Shown: positions 20,102 through 29,091 of the stretch, in pieces
How positions within the stretch are numbered: the stretch's first letter is position 1
How the letters are laid out: every line of letters starts with the position of its first letter
Source of the DNA: Clostridia bacterium
Lineage (GTDB): Bacteria > Bacillota > Clostridia > Oscillospirales > Acutalibacteraceae
Reading direction: 5' to 3'
Assembly (NCBI GenBank): GCA_024692685.1
Contig: JAILMJ010000041.1
Coordinates: forward strand, 53,513 to 117,512
Length of the DNA stretch: 64,000 nt
Position numbers and translations under genes: made by a program
The notes under the pieces: generated by a model
What the model saw: only the letters and a program-made list of their open reading frames with translations
The model's database searches: none
What the model was told of the DNA's origin: nothing

Positions 20102-20124
20102 ATGCCTACCGCAACGGTAGGCAT
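20102..20124. promoter_or_regulatory. Perfect palindrome ATGCCTACCG-CAA-CGGTAGGCAT at predicted +1 (operator, attenuator or upstream terminator)
   Basis: 10-bp perfect inverted repeat with 3-nt spacer directly abutting the -10 element; followed by TTTTGCTTTG. Confidence 0.6.
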
Positions 20125-20149
20125 TTTGCTTTGTCGGGGAAGTGATAAT

Positions 20150-21082
20150 ATGACAATTCAACAACTTAATTATATCGTGACAATTTCCGAAGCGGGCTCA
20201 ATGAACAAGGCTTCGGAGCTGCTCTATGTTGCTCAGCCTTCTCTGACTTCGGCTGTTCGCGAACTTGAAAACGAGATAGGTTTCAAAATATTCAACAGGA
20301 GCGGACGGGGAGTGACTCTTACTCCCGAAGGCGCAGATTTTATTCCCTATGCCAGGCAGGTTTGCAATCAGTATAAAGATTTGCTTGAATATACAGGAAA
20401 AGCCTCAGGGAGAAAAAAGAAGTTTGCGGTTTCCACTCAGCATTATTCTTTCGCGGTCAAAGCCTTCGTAGAACTTGTAAAGGAGTTTGATACCTCCCGA
20501 TATGAGTTCGCTGTTAGGGAAACGCAAACGAAGGATGTTATAAGAGATGTAGCTAACCTCAGAAGCGAAATCGGAATACTGTATCTGAGTGATTTCAACA
20601 GAGCTGCGATAGGTAAACTTCTGAGAACAAATGATCTTGAATTCCATCACCTTATTGACTGCGAGCCTTATGTTTATATCTGGAAAGGCCACCCGCTTGC
20701 AGGAAAGAAGTCAATAACTTTTGACGAACTCCGGGACTATCCGTGTCTTTCGTTTGAACAGGGAGACACCGCTTCTTTTTATTATGCCGAGGAAATTTTA
20801 AGCACAGAGGAATATATCAGAACCGTTAAAGCAAATGACAGGGCAACAATGCTGAATCTTATGGTAGGCCTTAACGGATATACCCTGTGTTCCGGCATTA
20901 TATGTGAAGAGCTGAATGGTGATGACCATGTTGCTGTTCCGTTTGAATCGGATTCCGTCAAAGAAAACAGTACAATGGAAATCGGTTATATTACAAAGAA
21001 GAATATGGTTTTGAGTACTCTCGGGATTAAATATATTGAAAAAATATGTGAATACCTTAATATTGAAAAAACCGGGTTATAG
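20150..21082 (+). CDS. LysR family transcriptional regulator
   Basis: MTIQQLNYIVTISEAGSMNKASELLYVAQPSLTSAVRELENEIGFKIFNRSGRGVTLTPEG HTH; start at ATG 20150 with GGGGAAG RBS. Confidence 0.92.
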   Translation: MTIQQLNYIVTISEAGSMNKASELLYVAQPSLTSAVRELENEIGFKIFNRSGRGVTLTPEGADFIPYARQVCNQYKDLLEYTGKASGRKKKFAVSTQHYSFAVKAFVELVKEFDTSRYEFAVRETQTKDVIRDVANLRSEIGILYLSDFNRAAIGKLLRTNDLEFHHLIDCEPYVYIWKGHPLAGKKSITFDELRDYPCLSFEQGDTASFYYAEEILSTEEYIRTVKANDRATMLNLMVGLNGYTLCSGIICEELNGDDHVAVPFESDSVKENSTMEIGYITKKNMVLSTLGIKYIEKICEYLNIEKTGL

Positions 21083-21100
21083 TTTCAGACTATAACCCGG
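21072..21100 (+). terminator. Terminator hairpin overlapping the lysR stop codon
   Basis: ccgggttatagt-ttcag-actataacccgg, 12-bp perfect stem; weak T tract. Confidence 0.6.
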
Positions 21101-21115
21101 CATTGTATTTGTGTA

Positions 21116-21145
21116 TTGGACAGAATTGTCATTCGGGTTTATAAT
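21116..21145 (+). promoter_or_regulatory. Promoter for leader ORF and O-acetylhomoserine sulfhydrylase
   Basis: TTGGAC, 18 bp, TATAAT. Confidence 0.6.
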
Positions 21146-21175
21146 TCAGTCATCAAAACGAAGGAGGCAAAAGCC

Positions 21176-21244
21176 GTGAAGAAAAACATTTGTACAAAGC
21201 CTGCGGCCTATGTATTCTCTTGTTTCCGAATGTGCTGCAAATAA
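21176..21244 (+). CDS. Putative Cys-rich leader peptide, 22 aa (MKKNICTKPAAYVFSCFRMCCK)
   Basis: GTG start, strong SD AAGGAGG 8 nt upstream, 4 Cys incl. tandem TGC TGC before the stop, located between promoter and the sulfhydrylase gene; absent from the supplied ORF track because of its length. Confidence 0.65.
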   Translation: MKKNICTKPAAYVFSCFRMCCK

Positions 21245-21288
21245 AATACTAACAACGTAAGCCCAAACAAAATAAAGGAGAGATTAAA

Positions 21289-22593
21289 ATGTCAGATATA
21301 AAAAACTCAAATAACTGGGGATTTGAAACCAAGCAGGTTCATATAGGTCAGGAGCAGGCAGACCCTGCAACAGACGCAAGAGCAGTTCCTATTTACGCTT
21401 CCGCTTCGTATGTCTTCCACAACAGCGAGCACGCAGCCGACCGTTTCGGTCTCAGGGATGCAGGTAACATTTACGGCAGACTTACCAATCCGACAGAGGA
21501 TGTATTTGAAAAGAGAATTGCGGCACTTGAAGGCGGTGTCGCAGCTCTTGCAACCGCTTCAGGAGCGGCGGCAATCAATTATACCATAAGTGCTCTTGCA
21601 AGAAGCGGTGAGCATATCGTATCCTCAAAAACGATTTACGGCGGAACCTTTAATCTTCTTGCCCACACGCTTCCTCTTTCATCAGGTATCACTACTACCT
21701 TTGTCGATCCCTATGAAGAAGGTTCATTTGAAAACGCAATTAAGGATAATACAAAGGCTATTTTCATTGAAACACTCGGCAATCCGAATTCAAACATTGT
21801 TGATATTGAGAAGATTGCAGGCATTGCTCACAGCCACGGAATTCCTCTTGTTGTTGATTCAACATTTGCTACCCCTTATCTTGTTAGGCCCATCGAATAC
21901 GGAGCGGACATAGTAGTTCACTCTGCGACAAAGTTTATCGGCGGTCACGGTACAGCAGTTGGCGGTGTTATTATAGACGGCGGTACCTTTGACTGGAAGG
22001 CATCCGGAAAATATCCTTGGATATCCGAGGCCAACCCAAGCTATCACGGTATATCTTTTTCCGATGCCGTCGGTCCGGCCGCATTTGCAACATATATACG
22101 TGCCATTCTCCTGAGAGACACGGGAGCGACCCTTTCACCGTTCCACGCTTTTCTGTTTCTGCAAGGTCTTGAAACTCTTTCGCTCAGAGTTCAGCGCCAT
22201 GTAGAGAACGCGCTCAGAATAGTTAAATACCTTGCCGGTCATCCTCTGGTTGAAGCGGTGCATCATCCTTCTCTTGCGGGTGAACCCGGAAATGAGTTAT
22301 ACAACAAGTATTTCCCAAACGGCGGCGGTTCAATCTTTACATTTGACATAAAAGGAAACGCCGAAACGGCAAAGAGGTTTATTGATAATCTGGATATCTT
22401 TTCGCTTCTTGCAAACGTTGCCGATGTAAAATCTCTTGTCATCCATCCGGCAAGCACAACTCATTCACAGCTCAGCGAAGCAGAGCTTCTTGACCAGGGC
22501 ATCAAGCCGAATACCATCAGACTTTCAATAGGTATTGAGAATGCAGATGATTTGATTTCGGCCCTTGACAATGCTTTCGGTTCCATCAGCTGA
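21289..22593 (+). CDS. O-acetylhomoserine aminocarboxypropyltransferase/cysteine synthase-type PLP enzyme
   Basis: FETKQVHIGQEQADPATDARAVPIYASASYVF, VVHSATKFIGGHGTAVGGVIIDGG, HPASTTHSQL. Confidence 0.95.
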   Translation: MSDIKNSNNWGFETKQVHIGQEQADPATDARAVPIYASASYVFHNSEHAADRFGLRDAGNIYGRLTNPTEDVFEKRIAALEGGVAALATASGAAAINYTISALARSGEHIVSSKTIYGGTFNLLAHTLPLSSGITTTFVDPYEEGSFENAIKDNTKAIFIETLGNPNSNIVDIEKIAGIAHSHGIPLVVDSTFATPYLVRPIEYGADIVVHSATKFIGGHGTAVGGVIIDGGTFDWKASGKYPWISEANPSYHGISFSDAVGPAAFATYIRAILLRDTGATLSPFHAFLFLQGLETLSLRVQRHVENALRIVKYLAGHPLVEAVHHPSLAGEPGNELYNKYFPNGGGSIFTFDIKGNAETAKRFIDNLDIFSLLANVADVKSLVIHPASTTHSQLSEAELLDQGIKPNTIRLSIGIENADDLISALDNAFGSIS

Positions 22594-22608
22594 AAGTGAT
22601 TTATAAAA

Positions 22609-22644
22609 TCAGCACCCGCAGCATTTTTCTGTTGCGGGTGCTGA
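22609..22644 (+). terminator. Intrinsic terminator, sulfhydrylase gene
   Basis: tcagcacccgca...tgcgggtgctga, 12-bp stem then aaattttt. Confidence 0.8.
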
Positions 22645-22660
22645 AATTTTTCACGATATG

Positions 22661-24085
22661 CTATCTGGAAAAAAGTGCTTGGAAAAAGCCGATGTCGATT
22701 CCGTCATCTTTCAGCCGTGAATAAACGCTTATGTTATTGAAAAACTGGTATATTGTTCCGATAGTATAGATAAATATATTCTGCGGAGGAGCAATTTTTG
22801 AAGGATGGCCTCCGTTTTTATCTGTTTTGCAGAGTGTCAGGGTATTAAAAGGATCATCGGAATCGGTTGAGTAGGAGCTGACCTTGATTGTTTCTTTTCC
22901 GAAGTCAATGATATTGTAAAGAATTTTATCACCCTGTTCGTCATATATATATCCTGCCGTATCGTTTAGACCGAGTGTGCTTTCGTCATCGTTCCTCGGT
23001 CTGTTAATTGAGCCGGATACCATACAGACAGTTCCTTCGGCGTTGTTTATGACGCAGTCTTTCGATGTTTCAGAAACAATCCTGTTGTTATACATTACAT
23101 CGGAGACCGAATAGTAGTGGCTGTGACCGGTTAAAACAAGGTCAATACCGAATTCATCAAAAAGGGGAGCCCAGATGATTCTCATAAGTTTGGTTTCCGA
23201 TTCCCTGTGAGGAATCCTGCCGCTGTAAAGGTCGTGATGCATCATAACAACCCGCCATCTGATATCTTTATTTGCTTTTACCGCGTTCTTCATAAATATA
23301 TGATGGTCAAGTCCGCTTCCTGAGTTGCTGTCCATTACCATAAAGAGAACATCGCCTTTTACAAACCAGTAGTCACCGGAAATATAAGAGGAATTTATGT
23401 TGACTTTCTGTTCATTCGGGACATTCTTGAAATACTTGTAGGCGACACCTTTTCTGTCGTGGTTTCCGACTGCTGTCGCAAAACTGAGTTCTCTGCTTTC
23501 CCTTGATGCCGTAAGACCTTTGTATTCATCTTCTCTTCCTTCGCTTGCCTGATCTCCCGCCGAAAGAATAAGTGAAATATTCGATTTGCTTTCCGCTTTT
23601 TTGAGTACCTGTGTAAAGTTGTATGACTGGTCTCTTATACTGTCGGGATTTCCGTCATCATGGGAAATGTGAATGTCGGTAACATACATTGCCGAGAAAA
23701 CTTCTGCTTCGGTAGAGAAAGTATAGCTCTGCGATTCATAATCACGGCTTATACATTTGTAAGAGTAGGTTGTATCCGGCTGCAAGCCGGTCAGTGTAAC
23801 CTTGTTTGCAAAGTCTCCGTCGTATGTCTTTATGCAATATCCTTCAACTTTTTCAACATCACCCGTTGCGGTATTTGTCACTTCAACAAGCGGAGTACCT
23901 TCAGCTTCCGAATACCAGGAAATATTTCTCTGAGTTTCATCTGCGCCGGGGAAGCACACTATACCGCTTTGAGCTTCGTACGTATTCCAATATTCATTCC
24001 ACTCTTCACTGACGGCGGCGTAAGACGGAACAAATGCTGTTATTGCAAAACAAATTGATAGGAGAACGGCTGCAATTTTTTTCAT
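22661..24085 (-). CDS. Secreted metallophosphoesterase with purple-acid-phosphatase-like N-terminal domain
   Basis: Signal peptide; VTDIHISHDDG, AGDQASEG, GNHDRKG, HHDLYSG, LTGHSHYYS. Confidence 0.85.
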   Translation of the reverse strand: MKKIAAVLLSICFAITAFVPSYAAVSEEWNEYWNTYEAQSGIVCFPGADETQRNISWYSEAEGTPLVEVTNTATGDVEKVEGYCIKTYDGDFANKVTLTGLQPDTTYSYKCISRDYESQSYTFSTEAEVFSAMYVTDIHISHDDGNPDSIRDQSYNFTQVLKKAESKSNISLILSAGDQASEGREDEYKGLTASRESRELSFATAVGNHDRKGVAYKYFKNVPNEQKVNINSSYISGDYWFVKGDVLFMVMDSNSGSGLDHHIFMKNAVKANKDIRWRVVMMHHDLYSGRIPHRESETKLMRIIWAPLFDEFGIDLVLTGHSHYYSVSDVMYNNRIVSETSKDCVINNAEGTVCMVSGSINRPRNDDESTLGLNDTAGYIYDEQGDKILYNIIDFGKETIKVSSYSTDSDDPFNTLTLCKTDKNGGHPSKIAPPQNIFIYTIGTIYQFFNNISVYSRLKDDGIDIGFFQALFSR

Positions 24086-24086
24086 A

Positions 24087-25595
24087 TCAGAATGTATCCT
24101 CTTCTATGTAAACTCTTATTATATCAGGTACGATTGAAAGAAATCTGGGAAGCCAGCCGGTAAATGTATAAACGGCGAGTGCGCAGAAGCTGGGCACAAC
24201 ACCAAGATAAAACTCTGCAGCGCTTGTAGTGTTGTCTCCGCTGAATGTTGCGATGTTTTTGCCTGTCTCTTTTGTTACGGTGTAGGTATCAATATTTGTT
24301 ATGATTCTCCCGCCGTTTTCATCTTTAAGTTCATCCGACAGAATATACGAGTTGAGAGTCAGAGTGCCGTCTTTTATGCTGAGGCAGTTGAAGCATCCGC
24401 CTACGTTTGTATCCTTTGTGCTTTCGAAGTCCGTGCCGTTGAAATAATTTGCATACCCGTCACGCTGAACAGTCATTGCGGCAATCTTATCAACATCCGT
24501 GAAAGAATTTTCAAGGAATGAACGGATTTGATATCTTTTTGTGCCCGCGGTGCCCGAAAGGATATAGGTGGTACCGTTGTCATTAAGTTTGTTTGCTTTA
24601 AGAGGTTTTGTTCTCAGATACTGATGGTCGTGACCGCTCATAACAAGATCAACGCCGCATTCATCGCAGACTTTTGTGAGTGATTTTTGCAGATAAAGGG
24701 CGTCAGGCCATTTGCCGTCTTTACCAAGAGTGTAGGGTGATTTATGCGCAAATACTATTTTCCAGTCCTTGTCGGTTGAATTCATATCGTTCCTGAGCCA
24801 TTTAAGCTGCGCAAGACTGACAGAAAGAACGTCGTTGGTGTTGATTACGGCAAAGTGAGCATTGCCATAGTCAAAAGAATAATTAACGCCGTTCAGATTC
24901 TGAACGCTCTCCGAATCGTCAAGGTTAAACATATTCTCAAACCAGTGCCATACACCGAGACCGTCATGGTTTCCGGCGATGGGAACAAGCGATGTTTTTA
25001 AACTTATCGGATCAAAGTTTTTGGCATAGTAGTCCCATTCTTCGTTGGTGGAGTCATTGGTGAAGTCGCCGAGATTGGCAATAAATTCCGCGTCCGGCAT
25101 TACGGAGAAAGAAGCCTCAACGGTTTCTGCGCCTCTCCTGAAGTTTTCGTCCGAGCTTGCCTGAACATCAGCAACAACAATAAAGTTAAGTTCGGAGTCT
25201 CCGTCATCGGTTCTGAACTTTCCCTCATTGCTCCTGACCTGTGCGCTGCCTACCGTATAAGTGTATTCTTTGCCGCCTTCAAGGCCTTTAACCTTTGCTT
25301 TGTGGCAGTAGTTGCCTTCCCATTCAAATACATCGTTATATTCAATAACGGCGTCGGGGGCTTCGTTTATAACAACGAGAGAGTCTGTATCCGCTTTGGT
25401 GAACCAGGTGAATCCTCTTTCACTTGCCGTGTCGCCGTTTACCGTCAGCGAAATTCTGAACGGCTGTGTATCGCTCGTTACATACTCGCCGGCGTCTGTC
25501 GGAGTTGCCTCCTGAGCCAGAGCAGGTGAGAAGCAGCAAATCATAACAGTCAGCGCCAATACCAGAGATAATGCTTTTTTGCAGTTCTTAATCAC
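24087..25595 (-). CDS. Secreted metallophosphoesterase with purple-acid-phosphatase-like N-terminal domain
   Basis: Signal peptide; VADVQAS, NLGDFTND, IAGNHDG, FAHKSPY, MSGHDHQYLRTK. Confidence 0.88.
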   Translation of the reverse strand: MIKNCKKALSLVLALTVMICCFSPALAQEATPTDAGEYVTSDTQPFRISLTVNGDTASERGFTWFTKADTDSLVVINEAPDAVIEYNDVFEWEGNYCHKAKVKGLEGGKEYTYTVGSAQVRSNEGKFRTDDGDSELNFIVVADVQASSDENFRRGAETVEASFSVMPDAEFIANLGDFTNDSTNEEWDYYAKNFDPISLKTSLVPIAGNHDGLGVWHWFENMFNLDDSESVQNLNGVNYSFDYGNAHFAVINTNDVLSVSLAQLKWLRNDMNSTDKDWKIVFAHKSPYTLGKDGKWPDALYLQKSLTKVCDECGVDLVMSGHDHQYLRTKPLKANKLNDNGTTYILSGTAGTKRYQIRSFLENSFTDVDKIAAMTVQRDGYANYFNGTDFESTKDTNVGGCFNCLSIKDGTLTLNSYILSDELKDENGGRIITNIDTYTVTKETGKNIATFSGDNTTSAAEFYLGVVPSFCALAVYTFTGWLPRFLSIVPDIIRVYIEEDTF

Positions 25596-25615
25596 TTTGA
25601 TTCTCCTTTACAAAC

Positions 25616-26575
25616 TTATTTATCAGTGCCGTAGGAAATTCGGATATCATATTGAGGCAACCATTCTCCTTTAATCATATCCCTTGCTCTGAAGAGAACA
25701 GAGTCCTCATAAACCTCAACTATGTAACCCTGACCGTATTCATTGTAATCGCCGTCTGCGTTTGTGCAGCACATTGAGGGTAAATTGACTGAGTCGAAGT
25801 TGCCTATCTTTTCATATGTGTATGGTCCGAAGCCTGTGTGCTCATGACCGGTCAGCAGGATAATATTGTCATATTTATTGAGTATGGCTTTGAGGTCATC
25901 GCTCTGGTTCCCTATGGAACCGGCTGAATCAATGGGGCTGTTCCACACCTGCGGAAGACCGTGTGTAAGTTTGAGCGGCTGATGAACAACGACAAAAGTA
26001 AGGGAGCCGTTCTGAGCGGCAAGTTCATCATCAAGCCATTTAAGCTGTTCCTCTCCGAGATAGGACTCTTCAAATTCGGTCCTGTCCGAGCCGAGGATTA
26101 TAAATTTGATGCCGTTGATTAATTCAGAGTGATGGAGACAGTCTGCGTCAGTGTCGTTGTTGAGTGCATTTACAAAGCCGTTGAATCTTTTGCACGTGCT
26201 GTTGTAGTTTCTCAGTCTTATATCGTGGTTTCCGACGCAGGCAATGTATCTTACGTCCATGCCGCCAATATGTTCAAGCACAAGCTGATACTCCATATCA
26301 AGGCCGTTTTCGGCAATATCGCCCGCAAGCAATACGGCGTCAAGTCCCTGTGAAGCCTTCAGGTCGGCGGAAGCCTGCTCAAAATAGACATATCTGTCCA
26401 TCATATAATTGCTGACCTGCGGGTCTGCGAGAGCAGCAAATGTAAGTTTCGAGCTGTTGTCGGCGGGTTTGATAGGGTCAGCCGTTGAGGGCATTGCCGG
26501 TGTGCCGTTAACAGAGCAGTAAATTGAAAAAATAAAGAGAAAAATCTTGATGAGTAGCGATGTCAGTGCAGACAT
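25616..26575 (-). CDS. Secreted metallophosphoesterase
   Basis: Start moved to internal Met before the hydrophobic N-terminus; ALADPQVS, LAGDIAENG, CVGNHDIR, VVHQPLK, LTGHEHTGFG. Confidence 0.87.
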   Translation of the reverse strand: MSALTSLLIKIFLFIFSIYCSVNGTPAMPSTADPIKPADNSSKLTFAALADPQVSNYMMDRYVYFEQASADLKASQGLDAVLLAGDIAENGLDMEYQLVLEHIGGMDVRYIACVGNHDIRLRNYNSTCKRFNGFVNALNNDTDADCLHHSELINGIKFIILGSDRTEFEESYLGEEQLKWLDDELAAQNGSLTFVVVHQPLKLTHGLPQVWNSPIDSAGSIGNQSDDLKAILNKYDNIILLTGHEHTGFGPYTYEKIGNFDSVNLPSMCCTNADGDYNEYGQGYIVEVYEDSVLFRARDMIKGEWLPQYDIRISYGTDK

Positions 26576-26730
26576 AAAGCCTCGCCTCCTGTTATGTTTT
26601 ACATCATAAATTATAGCATTATTTTTAAAAATGTAAACATATAAACCTAACAAATCGAAAGCTGATATTGTGTAAAAAACACTGAAAGGGTTTTACAAAA
26701 CGGCTTGGCCGAAACCTGTTTATTATTTCC

Positions 26731-26759
26731 TTGACAAACAATTTACTATATAATAAAAT
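26731..26759 (+). promoter_or_regulatory. Sigma-A promoter for tyrS
   Basis: TTGACA, 17 bp, TAAAAT. Confidence 0.65.
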
Positions 26760-26781
26760 ATAATCAGTTATACCGAAAGGA

Positions 26782-28029
26782 ATGATAAACTTGCAGATTT
26801 ACGATGAACTTGTGGCGAGAGGACTTATTGCGCAGGTTACCGATGAAAAGAAAGTCAGAGATTTGATAAACAGCGGAAACGCCACTTTTTATATTGGATT
26901 TGATCCTACCGCAGACAGTCTCCATGTAGGTCATTTTATGGCTCTCTGCCTTATGAAAAGACTTCAGATGGCGGGCAATAAGCCCATTGCTCTTCTCGGC
27001 GGCGGCACCGGTATGATAGGCGATCCGTCCGGCAAGACGGATATGCGTAAAATGATGACGAAGGAAACAATAAATCACAATATCGAGTGTTTCAAAAAGC
27101 AGATGAGCAGATTTATTGATTTTTCTGACGGGAAAGCCCTTCTTGTCAATAACGCAGACTGGCTTCTTGATTTGAATTATATCGACGTTCTGCGGGATGT
27201 CGGTCCGTATTTTTCTGTCAATAATATGCTCAGAGCCGAGTGTTACAAGCAGAGGATGGAAAAAGGACTTTCCTTCCTTGAGTTCAACTATATGATAATG
27301 CAGGCGTATGACTTCTACGTTCTTTACAACAAATACGGCTGCAATCTCCAGTTCGGCGGCGATGACCAGTGGAGCAATATGCTCGCCGGCAGAGAACTAA
27401 TCAGGAAAAAGCTCGGCCTTGAGGAAGCAGACGCAAAGGCTCAGTCAATGACCATTACTCTTTTGCTGAATTCAGAAGGCAAAAAGATGGGCAAAACCGT
27501 TTCCGGTGCCGTATGGCTTGACCCGGAAAAGACATCGCCCTATGATTTCTATCAGTACTGGCGCAATGTTGACGATGCCGATGTGCTCAAATGTATCAGA
27601 ATGCTCACGTTCCTGCCGCTCGATCAGATTGATGAGATGGATAAGTGGGAAGGCAGCGAGCTCAACAAGGCAAAGGAAATTCTCGCTTATGAGCTGACTA
27701 AACTTGTTCACGGAGAAGAAGAAGCAGAGAAGGCGAGCGCAACCGCAAGGTCTCTGTTCAGCGGCGGCGGTGACGCAGAAAATATGCCTTCAACTAAGCT
27801 TGAAGAAGCTGATTTTACCGACGGAAAAATTGACATTCTCGGTATTCTTGTCAAAACCGGAATAGCCAAGTCCAGAAGCGAAGCAAGAAAACTCTGCGAA
27901 CAAAATGCGGTTTCCGTTGATGATGTCAAAGTAACCGACACTTACACTGCCTATTCCCGGGATTCTCTCGCGGAAAAGGCGATAATTGTCAAAAAAGGTA
28001 AAAAGGTATTCCATAAGGTTGAAGCATAA
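26782..28029 (+). CDS. tyrS: Tyrosine--tRNA ligase
   Basis: FDPTADSLHVGHFMALCLMKRLQ, FGGDDQWSNMLAGREL, GKKMGKTVSGAVWLD, C-terminal S4-like domain. Confidence 0.97.
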   Translation: MINLQIYDELVARGLIAQVTDEKKVRDLINSGNATFYIGFDPTADSLHVGHFMALCLMKRLQMAGNKPIALLGGGTGMIGDPSGKTDMRKMMTKETINHNIECFKKQMSRFIDFSDGKALLVNNADWLLDLNYIDVLRDVGPYFSVNNMLRAECYKQRMEKGLSFLEFNYMIMQAYDFYVLYNKYGCNLQFGGDDQWSNMLAGRELIRKKLGLEEADAKAQSMTITLLLNSEGKKMGKTVSGAVWLDPEKTSPYDFYQYWRNVDDADVLKCIRMLTFLPLDQIDEMDKWEGSELNKAKEILAYELTKLVHGEEEAEKASATARSLFSGGGDAENMPSTKLEEADFTDGKIDILGILVKTGIAKSRSEARKLCEQNAVSVDDVKVTDTYTAYSRDSLAEKAIIVKKGKKVFHKVEA

Positions 28030-28058
28030 ATCTCAAATTATTTCCGGGGGATTTGAAT

Positions 28059-29027
28059 ATGGGTAAAACTGCAAAAAAAGTTAAAAAATTCGCTATTGGT
28101 GCCGGTCTGGCATATCTCGGTATCGGAGAATTGGTATACGAAAATGTTCTCAATATTCGCCTCAATGAACTGATTCGTAAAACCGGCCTCTTTGATGACA
28201 AGGAAGAAGGCGAAATCTGGGACAGCTTTGAGCTTAAGAAGGAAGCGGATGCCTGGTATGATGCCCAGACCTGTGCCGATACCGTTTTTTTCTCAAACAG
28301 ACTTCACAGAAATACCTTTGCAAAAGTGTTTTTTGCGGATGAAAAAACCGATAGATTTGTCATTTGCGTTCACGGTTACTCCGATACGCCTAAGAATATG
28401 GCGCACTGGATAATCAAGTATCTCAGTATGGGCTTCAATGTTATCGCTCCTTATATGGTAGGTCACGGACCGGATAACAGGCATTACTGCTCAATGGGTT
28501 ATTATGACAGATATGTTGTGCTGGACTGGATTGATTACTGCTTTGAAATCAATAAGGACGCAAGAATAGTAATTCACGGCGTTTCTATGGGCGCCGCTAC
28601 AACTATGATGGCTACCGGAGAGGACTTGCCTTCAAATGTCATTGCTGCGGTTGCCGATTGCGGATATACTTCCTGCTGGGAAGAGTATTACAGTCAGGTC
28701 GGTCCGATGCTTCATCTGAGCGCAGTTGCCCTCCCGCTTCTTACGGCTGCAAATACTGTTTCAAAACTCAGAGGGAACTTTGATTTTAAGGAAGCTGCCC
28801 CTATCAAGGCTGTTGTTAATTCCGTCACCCCGACTCTGTTTATTCACGGTTCGGGCGACACCTTTGTTCCCTATGAGATGATGCAGCCTCTTTATGAGGC
28901 GTGCGGCGCTCCGGATAAAGAAATGCTTACCGTTCCCGACGCCATTCACGCGGCCGCTGCCTTTTATGATAACGACCTTTACTGGAACACGGTCAAGAAG
29001 TTCCTCGGCAAATATAATCTTGTATAA
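28059..29027 (+). CDS. Alpha/beta hydrolase
   Basis: VICVHGYSDTPKNMAHW, VIHGVSMGAATTMMA nucleophile elbow, LFIHGSGDTFVPYEM. Confidence 0.88.
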   Translation: MGKTAKKVKKFAIGAGLAYLGIGELVYENVLNIRLNELIRKTGLFDDKEEGEIWDSFELKKEADAWYDAQTCADTVFFSNRLHRNTFAKVFFADEKTDRFVICVHGYSDTPKNMAHWIIKYLSMGFNVIAPYMVGHGPDNRHYCSMGYYDRYVVLDWIDYCFEINKDARIVIHGVSMGAATTMMATGEDLPSNVIAAVADCGYTSCWEEYYSQVGPMLHLSAVALPLLTAANTVSKLRGNFDFKEAAPIKAVVNSVTPTLFIHGSGDTFVPYEMMQPLYEACGAPDKEMLTVPDAIHAAAAFYDNDLYWNTVKKFLGKYNLV

Positions 29028-29044
29028 ACAATAATTCACTGCTT

Positions 29045-29072
29045 ACCGGCCGGCTCAGAAAAACCGGTCGGT
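29045..29072 (+). terminator. Terminator-like hairpin after the hydrolase gene
   Basis: accggccgg...ccggtcggt with TTTT. Confidence 0.55.
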
Positions 29073-29091
29073 TTTAAACAGGAGCGATTAT

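Noticed and set aside
19934-20149. N-terminal extension of the LysR ORF
   Set aside because: It overlaps the isomerase gene and the consensus promoter; the HTH begins at ATG 20150 with its own RBS.
26653-26781. Possible T-box leader upstream of tyrS
   Set aside because: No AGGGTGGnACCGCG-type T-box sequence or terminator; only a short leader after a good promoter.
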